Positions 1 through 6,557 of a stretch of 8,570 bases of DNA are shown here, piece by piece. The stretch comes from UKL13-2 sp043756275 (lineage in GTDB: Bacteria > Pseudomonadota > Gammaproteobacteria > Burkholderiales > Usitatibacteraceae). Within the stretch, counting starts at the first letter, position 1. Every line of letters begins with the position of its first letter. The notes beneath the pieces were generated by a model. The model saw only the letters and a list, made by a program, of their open reading frames with translations, was not told the DNA's origin and did no database searches. The DNA is taken from contig JAYURJ010000235.1 in the NCBI GenBank assembly GCA_043756275.1, positions 1 to 8,570 of the forward strand, read 5' to 3'. Made by a program: the position numbers and the translations under genes.

Positions 1-470
1 TTCGGATCGAGCACCACGCCGCACACGCTTTTGCGCCGATACATCAACGCCACCGACATGCCGAAGTAGCGCTTGCCGCTGGCGAAATTTGCGGTGCCAT
101 CGAGCGGATCGACACACCAGCACCAATCTGCTTCACGCCAGATTTGCTTTTGCGCCGCCTCAATCATTTCTTCGCCCAGCACGGGACAATCAAAGATTTG
201 CGGGAGCGCATCTGCCAGCGCCGCTTCCACCATGCGGTCGGCTTCGGTGACGATGGAGCCATCGTGCTTTCGTTCTGCCACAACATGCTTGAAGCGCGGC
301 ATTAGTTCGCGTGCGGCGACATCCTGCATCAACGTGGTGACGGATTGGATTAATTGTGCGGGGTTTGGCAGCACGGGGGACACGGAGGATACGGAGGACG
401 CGGCGGCGGTCGCGTTTGCAGCGTCTTGCCCGGATAAATCGGATTGCGGCGAAAGTTCGAGGAGAGGCAT
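1..470 (-). CDS. inositol monophosphatase family protein, C-terminus cut by window edge
   Basis: I translated this frame by hand from the reverse complement; it stays open for 156 codons and runs off the left edge. The family removes phosphate from inositol phosphates or related sugar or histidinol phosphates using Mg2+. The metal-binding signatures are visible: VTEAD at residues 74-78, LGEE at 98-101 and DPLDGTANF at 121-129, the last being the classic IMPase motif. Conserved family sequence begins near residue 38; the first ~35 residues are Ala/Ser/Val-rich and include an SSVSSVSPV tripeptide repeat, so the true start is uncertain. I used the ATG at 468-470, which has no clear Shine-Dalgarno; GTG codons at residues 30 and 33 and ATG at residue 48 are alternatives. 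The substrate (inositol phosphate, histidinol phosphate or other) cannot be told from this half. It is divergent from rsmE. Confidence 0.88.
   Translation of the reverse strand, partial: MPLLELSPQSDLSGQDAANATAAASSVSSVSPVLPNPAQLIQSVTTLMQDVAARELMPRFKHVVAERKHDGSIVTEADRMVEAALADALPQIFDCPVLGEEMIEAAQKQIWREADWCWCVDPLDGTANFASGKRYFGMSVALMYRRKSVCGVVLDP
373..399. repeat. three tandem 9-bp units inside the IMPase-family gene
   Basis: Three consecutive 9-base units are seen on the plus strand: ACGGGGGAC, ACGGAGGAT and ACGGAGGAC, followed by a GCG-rich stretch. Because the unit is three codons long, copies add or remove SSV/SPV tripeptides in the minus-strand gene without breaking frame. It probably arose by local slippage, which is an inference. 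Confidence 0.8.
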
Positions 471-553
471 CGGTGGATCGTAATGTTGCTTGCTTGTTAC
501 TTGATAAAGGGCGCTGAGGCAATTTGGCTGTGAGGACAATAACACTGCGCCGC

Positions 554-559
554 TATAAT
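554..559 (+). promoter_or_regulatory. candidate -10 box ahead of rsmE
   Basis: The hexamer TATAAT matches the sigma-70 -10 consensus exactly and sits in the context CGCTATAATACG, 64 bases before the GTG start of rsmE. No good -35 hexamer is found at 16-18 bases upstream, so the call rests on the -10 alone. A similar context (CGCTAAAATAACG) precedes argA. Confidence 0.4.
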
Positions 560-623
560 ACGCCTGCCTGGACACCATCCAAAACCTGCATCACCTTTGC
601 CTTTTTCCTTTTCTCGTTAGCCC

Positions 624-1376
624 GTGACCTCACCACGTTTTTTTTCCGCAATGCAGTTACCACGTCCCTGCGCGCCGGGAGCGGCGTTTGACGTTGGGGA
701 GGCGGTTGCGCGCCATCTGCACGTGTTGCGCATTGCTGCCGGTGAGGCGATCACGTTGTTCGACGGTGCGGGTGGCGAGTTTGCGGCCACATTAACGGAC
801 ATCAGAAAGCGCGATGCGACCATCACGCTCGATGCGTTCGATCCCATCGAACGTGAATCGCCGATCAACATCACACTCGTGCAGGCGCTGGCCACGGCAG
901 ACAAGATGGATCTGATCGTACAAAAAGCGGTGGAACTCGGTGTGACCGAGGTTGCACCGATCGCCACCGCACGGGCAACCTTGAAACTCGATGGCGAGCG
1001 TGCCCAAAAACGCGTCGCGCATTGGCAGGCTGTAGCTGTGGCCGCATGCGAGCAATGCGGACGCAATCGCATCCCGATCGTGCACGGGGTGCAAACGCTG
1101 GATCAGTGGTTGAAAACGCCTTTCGATGGTGTCCGCGTGTTGTTGCATCCGCTGGCGAAAAATTCACTGCTCGGGTGCGTTGATATGGGCAAAACTGTCG
1201 CACTCCTGATCGGGCCCGAAGGCGGTTTCTTGGATGATGAAATCGCCCGTGCCGTCGCGAGCGGGGCTATCAATGCGAAATTCGGCCCGCGCGTTCTTCG
1301 TACTGAAACCGCAGGCCTTGCCGCCATTGCAGCGCTTGCGGCGCGGTTTGGTGATCTTGGTGATCTGGCGTCGTGA
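624..1376 (+). CDS. rsmE: 16S rRNA (uracil-1498-N3)-methyltransferase RsmE
   Basis: RsmE is a SPOUT-fold methyltransferase that uses S-adenosylmethionine to methylate N3 of U1498 in the 30S decoding region. The 250-residue product is close to the usual ~243-250. An N-terminal PUA-like RNA-binding part (about 1-75, beginning with the family-typical PRFF) precedes the SPOUT domain. Family signatures are KMDLIVQKAVELGV at 94-107, EQCGR at 143-147, IGPEGGF at 196-202 and GPRVLRTETA at 221-230; the last two form the trefoil-knot cofactor site. The start is GTG at 624, chosen because it puts PRFF at residues 4-7; an internal ATG at residue 10 would cut into this conserved region. There is no Shine-Dalgarno; the upstream stretch is pyrimidine-rich. 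It is divergent from the IMPase-family gene and 109 bases ahead of argA. Confidence 0.96.
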   Translation: MTSPRFFSAMQLPRPCAPGAAFDVGEAVARHLHVLRIAAGEAITLFDGAGGEFAATLTDIRKRDATITLDAFDPIERESPINITLVQALATADKMDLIVQKAVELGVTEVAPIATARATLKLDGERAQKRVAHWQAVAVAACEQCGRNRIPIVHGVQTLDQWLKTPFDGVRVLLHPLAKNSLLGCVDMGKTVALLIGPEGGFLDDEIARAVASGAINAKFGPRVLRTETAGLAAIAALAARFGDLGDLAS

Positions 1377-1441
1377 ACAACTCATGAGCAACTCATGGGC
1401 CACAGCAGATAAATGGTCGCGCATGACCGGTCGGTTATCGC

Positions 1442-1447
1442 TAAAAT
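1442..1447 (+). promoter_or_regulatory. candidate -10 box ahead of argA
   Basis: TAAAAT (five of six consensus bases) lies in the context CGCTAAAATAACG, resembling the one before rsmE. It is 38 bases before the argA ATG, so a transcript from it would have a leader of about 30 bases. I see no convincing -35 hexamer at the right distance, and no match to an E. coli-type ARG box. Confidence 0.3.
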
Positions 1448-1485
1448 AACGCTCGTTTTCTCCTCCTCTTTCAATATCGGCTGAT

Positions 1486-2820
1486 ATGGCCAAGAACGAC
1501 GCAAAAAAACTCGAAGCTTTTGTCAAATGGTTCCGCAGCGCCACGCCGTTCATTCACGAATTCGGTGAGCGAACCATCGTGATCGCGTTCGGCGGTGAGG
1601 TCCTCACCGACGGCGAGATGATGCAGCTCGCGCACGACATCAACGTATTGGTTAGTCTGGAAATTCGCGTGGTGCTCGTGCATGGCACGCGTCCGCAGGT
1701 TGAAGACCAACTCGTGCAACGCGGGGTCGCATCAAGGCTGGTGGACGGTCGCCGCGTCACCGACGATGCCGCGCTCAGGTGCGTGAAAGAGGCCAACGGT
1801 ATCGTCCGCATGGAAATCGAGGCCACGCTCTCTACCGAGCTTGCCAATTCGCCGATGGCCGGCGCCGACATCCGCGTCGCGTCCGGTAACTTCATCACCG
1901 CCAAACCGTTTGGTGTGCGCGATGGCGTTGATTACATGCACACCGGGCAAGTACGAAAGGTTGACGCCGAAGGCATCGTGCGGCGTCTTGATGATGATGA
2001 AGTCGTGCTGATTTCGCCAATCGGCTTCTCACCGACGGGCGATATTTTTAACTGCACGCTCGAAGATGTAGCGACCTCGGTGGCCATCGCGCTAAAAGCG
2101 GAAAAACTCATTTTCCTCACTGAAACACTCGGTGCCACCGACAGCAAAGAGCGCCTGATCAATGAGCTTACGGCGTTACAGGCGCAAGAGGCCCTAAATG
2201 CGGTGCGATACGGCGGGCAGACCGAGGATATTCGACTGTTCCTCCCTTGCGCGATTCGCGCCGTGCGGGAAGGCGTAAAACGTGCCCACCTGATCAGCCG
2301 TCACATTGATGGCGCGCTATTGATGGAGTTGTTTACGCATCATGGTATCGGCACGATGGTGGTGCTGGAAGCGCCTGACCGCCTGCGCGACGCAACGCTT
2401 GACGACACCGATGGCATCATGGCCATCATCGACCCGCTGGTCACGGCGGGCATTCTCGTGAAACGTGATCGCGCGCTGATCGAGAAAGAAATTGATCGCT
2501 TTGTGGTGCTGGAACACGAAAACGAAATTATCGGTTGCGCGGCGCTGTATCCGTTTCCGAACGACAAAGCAGTTGAGTTGGCATGCCTCGCGGTTAACCC
2601 GTTTTACCGCGATGGCGGTCGAGGAGAGCGTATTCTCACTTTTGCCGAGAAACGAGCCAAGGAAAAAGGCTTCAAAACGCTGTTCGTGCTATCAACACAG
2701 ACGACACAGTGGTTTGTCGAGCGCGGCTTCGTGGAAAGCGACGTATCAAAGTTGCCTCAGGAAAAACAGGCCTTATATAATTACTCACGGCGTTCGAAAA
2801 TCTACTCGAAACCCGTCTAG
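1486..2820 (+). CDS. argA: amino-acid N-acetyltransferase (N-acetylglutamate synthase) ArgA
   Basis: ArgA transfers acetyl from acetyl-CoA to glutamate, the first committed step of arginine biosynthesis, and in characterised family members is feedback-inhibited by arginine. The 444 residues match the E. coli enzyme (443) and the two-domain plan: an amino-acid-kinase-like regulatory domain (about 25-285; IVIAFGGEVL at 31-40, VVLVHGTRPQVEDQL at 62-76, NSPMAGADIRVASGNF at 121-136) and a GNAT acetyltransferase domain (about 300-440; AVNPFYRDGGRGERIL at 369-384 is the acetyl-CoA-binding motif A). The C-terminal WFVERGF and YNYSRRSK blocks are typical. The ATG at 1486 is preceded not by a Shine-Dalgarno but by a CU-rich tract at 1453-1472. 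yggX follows after nine bases, its ribosome binding site overlapping the argA stop, so the two are co-transcribed. Confidence 0.97.
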   Translation: MAKNDAKKLEAFVKWFRSATPFIHEFGERTIVIAFGGEVLTDGEMMQLAHDINVLVSLEIRVVLVHGTRPQVEDQLVQRGVASRLVDGRRVTDDAALRCVKEANGIVRMEIEATLSTELANSPMAGADIRVASGNFITAKPFGVRDGVDYMHTGQVRKVDAEGIVRRLDDDEVVLISPIGFSPTGDIFNCTLEDVATSVAIALKAEKLIFLTETLGATDSKERLINELTALQAQEALNAVRYGGQTEDIRLFLPCAIRAVREGVKRAHLISRHIDGALLMELFTHHGIGTMVVLEAPDRLRDATLDDTDGIMAIIDPLVTAGILVKRDRALIEKEIDRFVVLEHENEIIGCAALYPFPNDKAVELACLAVNPFYRDGGRGERILTFAEKRAKEKGFKTLFVLSTQTTQWFVERGFVESDVSKLPQEKQALYNYSRRSKIYSKPV

Positions 2821-2823
2821 GAG
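2819..2823 (+). promoter_or_regulatory. Shine-Dalgarno of yggX overlapping the argA stop
   Basis: AGGAG spans the last two bases of the argA TAG codon and ends six bases before the yggX ATG. It is one of the two clear Shine-Dalgarno sites in the window and ties yggX translation closely to the end of argA. Confidence 0.8.
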
Positions 2824-2829
2824 CAACAA

Positions 2830-3102
2830 ATGGCAAGAATGGTGAATTGCGTTAAATTGAAAACTGAAGCGGAAGGCCTCGATTTTCCGCCCTACCCGGG
2901 CGCACTGGGCAAACAGCTATATGAAGGCGTTTCCAAACAGGCCTGGAAAGAATGGCTGGAACACCAAAAGCGATTGGTGAATGAGAACCGCCTCAATCTG
3001 GCTGACATCAAGGCCCGCAAATATCTGGAAGAACAGATGCAGCGACATTTTTTTGGGGAAGGTGCCGATCAGGCGACTGGATTTGTGCCGCCGCCAGCTT
3101 AA
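2830..3102 (+). CDS. yggX: probable Fe(2+)-trafficking / oxidative damage protection protein YggX
   Basis: YggX is a small cytosolic protein that in enterobacteria protects iron-sulfur clusters from oxidation and is thought to handle labile Fe(II). The 90-residue length matches E. coli (91). Family features are the conserved Cys7 near the N-terminus, the EAEGLDFPPYPGALGKQLY block at 14-32, the SKQAWKEW segment at 35-42, and LVNENRLNLADIKARKYLE around 49-67. A short proline-rich tail ends the protein. The start is fixed by a strong AGGAG six bases upstream. It is the second gene of the argA-yggX pair and is followed by a strong hairpin terminator. The iron-trafficking role is known for homologues; here it is inferred from sequence likeness. 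Confidence 0.95.
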   Translation: MARMVNCVKLKTEAEGLDFPPYPGALGKQLYEGVSKQAWKEWLEHQKRLVNENRLNLADIKARKYLEEQMQRHFFGEGADQATGFVPPPA

Positions 3103-3127
3103 AGGCTGCACGTTTTTTCAAATTACC

Positions 3128-3164
3128 CCAATAAAAAACGCCCTTTTCGGGCGTTTTTTATTGG
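3128..3164. terminator. bidirectional intrinsic terminator between yggX and phoU
   Basis: A perfect 16-bp inverted repeat (3128-3143 with 3149-3164) encloses a five-base loop, TTTTC. The GC core CGCCC/GGGCG is flanked by A6 on the left and T6 on the right, so the RNA from either strand ends in a U-run after a stable stem. It lies 25 bases after the yggX stop and 19 bases from the phoU stop, serving the two convergent transcripts. Confidence 0.95.
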
Positions 3165-3183
3165 CCAAAGTAATGGCTCTGCG

Positions 3184-3894
3184 TTAGTCCGGCGATGAAG
3201 TTTCCCGCTCGAATTCCTCAGCCGTCACGTGTCGCACATCCTTGCCCTTGACCAGATACACCACGTGTTCTGCAATATTCTTGGCATGGTCGCCAATGCG
3301 TTCAATGGCTTTGGCAATAAACAATATATCGATGCACGCAGAAATCGTGCGCGGATCTTCCATCATGAACGTGACGAGCTGGCGCATGATGCCGCGAAAC
3401 TGTTCATCGACAATCTGATCCTGCTTTACCACTTTCGCCGCCGCCGCGACATCGAGACGCGCGAACGCATCCAGCGCCGTTTTGAGCATGTCCAGCGCGA
3501 CGCTGCTGGCGTAATGCACTTCTGAAAAACGTGGCGATGCACCGTGATCACGCTGATGCACGAGCTTTGCCATGCGCGCGATTTTTTGCGCTTCGTCACC
3601 GATGCGTTCAAGATCAGTAATCGTTTTTACCACCGCCATGACCATACGCAAATCGCCCGCCGTCGGCTGGCGCTTGGCGATGATATGTGTGCAGTCGTCG
3701 TCGATGCCGACTTCCATCGCATTGACGCGTTGATCGTCCGCGATGACGTGGTCGGCCAGCGGCATATCTGCAGAGGCAAGCGCTTCCATTGCCTGGTTGA
3801 TCTGCTGTTCCACCAGACCACCCATCTGCAATACGCGCGAGCGCACGCCTTCGAGTTCGGCATCAAATTTCTTGGAAATGTGTTCGTTTGGCAT
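3184..3894 (-). CDS. phoU: phosphate signalling/transport regulator PhoU
   Basis: PhoU is a cytosolic all-helical protein that links the PstSCAB phosphate transporter to the PhoR-PhoB two-component system and represses the Pho response when phosphate is plentiful. The 236 residues (E. coli 241) show two repeated three-helix PhoU domains, each carrying the metal-binding E/D-rich signature: TDLERIGDEA at 93-102 and KAIERIGDHAKNIAE at 195-209. The ATG at 3892-3894 is the only reasonable start; no strong Shine-Dalgarno precedes it. Unlike the common pstSCAB-phoU operon, its visible neighbour is rpiA, 83 bases upstream on the same strand, and the gene ends at the shared terminator. A TTGTCAT resembling half a Pho box lies upstream, but without a good second half. 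Confidence 0.96.
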   Translation of the reverse strand: MPNEHISKKFDAELEGVRSRVLQMGGLVEQQINQAMEALASADMPLADHVIADDQRVNAMEVGIDDDCTHIIAKRQPTAGDLRMVMAVVKTITDLERIGDEAQKIARMAKLVHQRDHGASPRFSEVHYASSVALDMLKTALDAFARLDVAAAAKVVKQDQIVDEQFRGIMRQLVTFMMEDPRTISACIDILFIAKAIERIGDHAKNIAEHVVYLVKGKDVRHVTAEEFERETSSPD

Positions 3895-3977
3895 GTTTTT
3901 TCTGTCTGGTGGCAGGAGAATGAAATATTAGCCTGAATGTAATTGGCTAAGTCTACTGTGCGTCTATGACAATTCTG

Positions 3978-4670
3978 TTACGGCAGCGTGGCGGCACGCT
4001 TCAACGTCTTCACGCCGCTGATTGAAGCCAGCAGTGCAACATCAGCACCCCGCCTTGCAAATAGGCCGTTGGTCACAACGCCGGCAATATGGTTGAGCGT
4101 CGATTCCAGTTCGACCGGGTTGGCGATGGCAAGACCAAACACATCGAGAATCCAGTTACCATTGTCAGTGACGATGGCTTTGTCGTCTTTCATCCGCCAC
4201 TCCGGATGGCCGCCCAGCTTCACCAATTCACGCGCCACATAACTGCGCGCCATCGGGATGACTTCCACCGGCAACGGAAACTTGCCAAGTACATCGACTA
4301 ACTTGGATTCATCGGCGATACACACAAATTTATCCGACGCGGCAGCAATAATTTTTTCCCTCGTCAATGCGGCACCTCCGCCTTTGATCATGGCCAGATG
4401 CGGCGTGATTTCGTCGGCACCATCGATATAAACCGACAACGGCCCGGCGTCATTAAGCGTCATGACCTCGATGTTGGCCTGCTTCAATAGCGCGGTGCTG
4501 GCATCGGAGCTTGAAACGGCGGCTTTAATACGGTGCGAGATTTTTGCCAGCTCGGCAATAAATAAATTGACCGTGGAGCCGGTGCCGACCCCAATAATGG
4601 TATCGGTGGGAACGTAGGCAATGGCGGCTTTTGCAGCGGCTAGTTTGAGGGCATTTTGGTCCATTTGCAT
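3978..4670 (-). CDS. rpiA: ribose-5-phosphate isomerase A
   Basis: RpiA interconverts ribose 5-phosphate and ribulose 5-phosphate in the non-oxidative pentose phosphate pathway. With the start used here the product is 230 residues (E. coli 219). Motifs in order are GVGTGST at 27-33 (phosphate binding), SSSDAST at 53-59, YIDGADEI at 81-88, KGGGAALTREK at 96-106, KFPLPVEVIPMA at 130-141 and TDNGNWILD at 168-176. Asp83, Asp86, Lys96 and Glu105 align with the active-site D81, D84, K94 and E103 of E. coli. The frame stays open to an ATG at 4751, but those 27 extra residues are basic and unlike the family, so I chose the ATG at 4670 (GAGAT lies five bases ahead); the ATG at 4664 is nearly as likely. 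phoU follows 83 bases downstream; ilvA is divergent. Confidence 0.95.
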   Translation of the reverse strand: MQMDQNALKLAAAKAAIAYVPTDTIIGVGTGSTVNLFIAELAKISHRIKAAVSSSDASTALLKQANIEVMTLNDAGPLSVYIDGADEITPHLAMIKGGGAALTREKIIAAASDKFVCIADESKLVDVLGKFPLPVEVIPMARSYVARELVKLGGHPEWRMKDDKAIVTDNGNWILDVFGLAIANPVELESTLNHIAGVVTNGLFARRGADVALLASISGVKTLKRAATLP

Positions 4671-4827
4671 ATTGTATCTCGCGTGCTTGTTGTATCTCCT
4701 GCGGAGATGCATCTGTTTCCTGCTAAATTGGCAATCGAGGCAATTGACCACTCAAGCGCCCAAGAAACGCGCGCACCGGCATGCAACCCGTAAACCGCTT
4801 TTGCCCGGTTGAACCACAGAGAATTTC
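4671..4827. other. divergent intergenic region between rpiA and ilvA
   Basis: This 157-base region must carry the starts of both transcripts, but I see no clean sigma-70 promoter on either strand. It holds a direct repeat AGATACAA (minus strand, ending just before the rpiA ATG) and a GGCAAT direct repeat at 4730-4744. No leader peptide with runs of branched-chain codons and no attenuator-like terminator is visible ahead of ilvA. Confidence 0.5.
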
Positions 4828-6339
4828 ATGAAAATCGACTACCTGAAACGCATCCTTGATGCCCGTGTCTATGACGTTGCCATCGAAAGCCCGCTGGAGC
4901 CTGCCGTTGGCAGTTCCGAGCTGTTGAAAAACAATGTGCTGCTCAAGCGCGAAGACATGCAGCCGGTGTTTTCCTTCAAGCTGCGCGGCGCATACAACAA
5001 GATGGCGCACCTCTCAATGGCTGAATTGAAGCGCGGCGTCATTTGTGCCTCGGCAGGCAACCACGCGCAGGGCGTCGCATTGGCTGCGCAAAAGCTCGGG
5101 GCAAAGGCGACGATTGTGATGCCGGTCACGACGCCTACCATCAAGATCGATGCGGTCGCACGCCGTGGCGCCACGGTGGTGCTGAAAGGCGATAGTTATT
5201 ACGAGGCAAGTCTGCACGCCAACAAACTGGCGGTGCAAAAAAAGCTCACCTACGTGCACCCGTATGACGACCCATTGGTGATCGCCGGGCAGGGCACGAT
5301 TGGCATGGAAATTCTGCGACAGCATCAACATTTTATCGATGCGATCTTTGTACCCATCGGCGGTGGCGGCCTGATTGCAGGTATCGCCGCCTATGTAAAA
5401 GCACTTTCGCCAAAGACTAAAATCATTGGTGTGGAGCCGGTGGATTCAAACGCGATGTATCAATCGCTGAAAGCCGGCCGCCGCGTGAAGCTGGCGCACG
5501 TAAATCTGTTTGCCGATGGTGTTGCCGTCAAACAGGTGGGCCGAGAAACGTTTCGGCTGGCCAAAACGCTGGTTGATGAAATCGTGCTCGTCAATACCGA
5601 TGAAATTTGCGCGGCGATCAAGGATATTTTTCAAGATACGCGATCAGTCATGGAGCCTTCCGGGGGGTTGGCGCTGGCTGGCATCAAACGTTATGTCGCG
5701 CGCGAAAAATGCAAGGGTAAGACCTTTGTAGCGATTTGCTGCGGCGCAAATATGAATTTCGACCGTCTTCGATTCATCGCCGAACGCGCCGAAATGGGTG
5801 AGCAGCACGAAGCATTGCTGGCTGTCACGGTGCCCGAAACGCGCGGCAGCTTTCGCAAATTTTGCGGCTTGATCGGCCCGCGAAACGTGACTGAATTCAA
5901 TTACCGCATCGCCGATGCCAAGGAAGCACATCTTTTTGTCGGCGTGCAGATTGGTGGCCGTGACGAAGCAAAGAAATTGGTGGTCCATTTTGGCCGCCAC
6001 GGTTTCAAGACACTGGACCTTACCAACGATGAGATGGCCAAGCTGCATGTGCGTCACCTTGTCGGTGGACGGTCAGAGCTTGCGCACGACGAACTGGTGT
6101 ACCGCTTTGAATTTCCCGAGCGCCCCGGCGCGCTGATGAAATTCCTCGACAGCATGAGCCCCAACTGGAACATCAGCCTGTTCCATTACCGTAACCATGG
6201 TGCCGACGTGGGACGAATTCTGGTCGGGCTGCAGGTGCCCGCCAATGAACGCAGGGCTTTCGCGCGGTTTCTGAAATCCGTCGGGTTCGAGTACGTCGAT
6301 GAAACCAACAACCCGGCTTATAAATTATTTCTTCGTTGA
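4828..6339 (+). CDS. ilvA: threonine ammonia-lyase, biosynthetic
   Basis: IlvA is a PLP enzyme that deaminates threonine to 2-oxobutanoate, the first step of isoleucine synthesis. The 503 residues match the long biosynthetic form (E. coli 514), not the short catabolic TdcB form. The catalytic domain fills about 1-320: PLP-binding Lys51 in FSFKLRGAYNKM (48-59), SAGNHAQG at 75-82, and the tetraglycine phosphate loop PIGGGGLIAG starting at 176. Two ACT-like regulatory domains follow: the first from about 330 (LLAVTVPETRGSFRKF), the second from about 422 (ELVYRFEFPERPGALMKF), the site of isoleucine inhibition and valine activation in characterised homologues. The ATG at 4828 has a modest AGAGAA just upstream. 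It appears to be transcribed alone, divergent from rpiA; the next gene is on the other strand. Confidence 0.96.
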   Translation: MKIDYLKRILDARVYDVAIESPLEPAVGSSELLKNNVLLKREDMQPVFSFKLRGAYNKMAHLSMAELKRGVICASAGNHAQGVALAAQKLGAKATIVMPVTTPTIKIDAVARRGATVVLKGDSYYEASLHANKLAVQKKLTYVHPYDDPLVIAGQGTIGMEILRQHQHFIDAIFVPIGGGGLIAGIAAYVKALSPKTKIIGVEPVDSNAMYQSLKAGRRVKLAHVNLFADGVAVKQVGRETFRLAKTLVDEIVLVNTDEICAAIKDIFQDTRSVMEPSGGLALAGIKRYVAREKCKGKTFVAICCGANMNFDRLRFIAERAEMGEQHEALLAVTVPETRGSFRKFCGLIGPRNVTEFNYRIADAKEAHLFVGVQIGGRDEAKKLVVHFGRHGFKTLDLTNDEMAKLHVRHLVGGRSELAHDELVYRFEFPERPGALMKFLDSMSPNWNISLFHYRNHGADVGRILVGLQVPANERRAFARFLKSVGFEYVDETNNPAYKLFLR

Positions 6340-6537
6340 TAGGCGCACGTTTAGTGCTCTTGACTGCGGCAATAAAATCAGTCTGCGATAATTTTCAAAG
6401 TCTAGCACTGGCGCGGTATTTGGAGGGTTTTATGGCTGGGAATCTCGTGGAATGGCGATCTGCGTTGGAATGTGCTGGCGGCCGTGTTAAAAAATCGGCG
6501 CTCACCCACGCTTGCCGCCGTGAATTTCCGGCATTAA
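6340..6537. other. intergenic region after ilvA
   Basis: This gap of about 200 bases lies between the convergent ilvA and CBS-domain genes. A 5-bp inverted repeat (GACTG 6362-6366, CAGTC 6379-6383, 12-base loop) with an ATTTT stretch at 6390-6394 may be a weak ilvA terminator. No strong stem plus U-run is present, unlike at 3128-3164. The right half holds a possible small ORF. Confidence 0.4.
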
Positions 6538-6557
6538 TTATTCCGGCCAATTCTTGA
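6432..6557 (+). CDS. possible small ORF of 41 codons, unrecognised
   Basis: I do not recognise this product. The ATG at 6432 is preceded at four bases by GGAGGG (6422-6427), one of the best Shine-Dalgarno matches in the window. The 41-residue product (starts MAGNLVEW, ends LIIPANS) has two cysteines, is mildly basic, and has no signal peptide or membrane segment. Its last 20 bases overlap the 3' end of the CBS gene on the other strand. The frame also stays open upstream to a TTG touching the ilvA stop. Such a short ORF may be chance; I give it because of the ribosome binding site. Confidence 0.2.
   Translation: MAGNLVEWRSALECAGGRVKKSALTHACRREFPALIIPANS

Noticed and set aside
73..483. Plus-strand ORF of 136 codons antisense to the IMPase-family gene
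   Set aside because: Its product is low-complexity Ser/Ala/Cys-rich with no family likeness, while the opposite strand encodes a clear IMPase fold with all metal-binding motifs.
190..522. Minus-strand ORF of 110 codons overlapping the IMPase-family gene in another frame
   Set aside because: Arg-rich composition typical of an off-frame reading of GC-rich DNA, and the IMPase reading frame is the conserved one.
1384..1449. A 21-codon ORF upstream of argA as an arginine leader peptide
   Set aside because: It has only two scattered Arg codons and no run of them, no clear ribosome binding site and no terminator/antiterminator pair after it, so attenuation is unsupported.
3955..3977. Pho box upstream of phoU
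   Set aside because: TTGTCAT on the minus strand matches one 7-base half, but the second half at the required 4-base spacing matches at only about one position.
4671..4751. N-terminal extension of rpiA to the ATG at 4751
   Set aside because: The extra 27 residues are Cys/Arg-rich and not family-like, and the RpiA domain begins normally at the ATG at 4670 or 4664.
6336..6431. TTG start at the ilvA stop for a 73-codon ORF
   Set aside because: The TTG overlaps the stop with no ribosome binding site evidence; only the internal ATG at 6432 has a good one.
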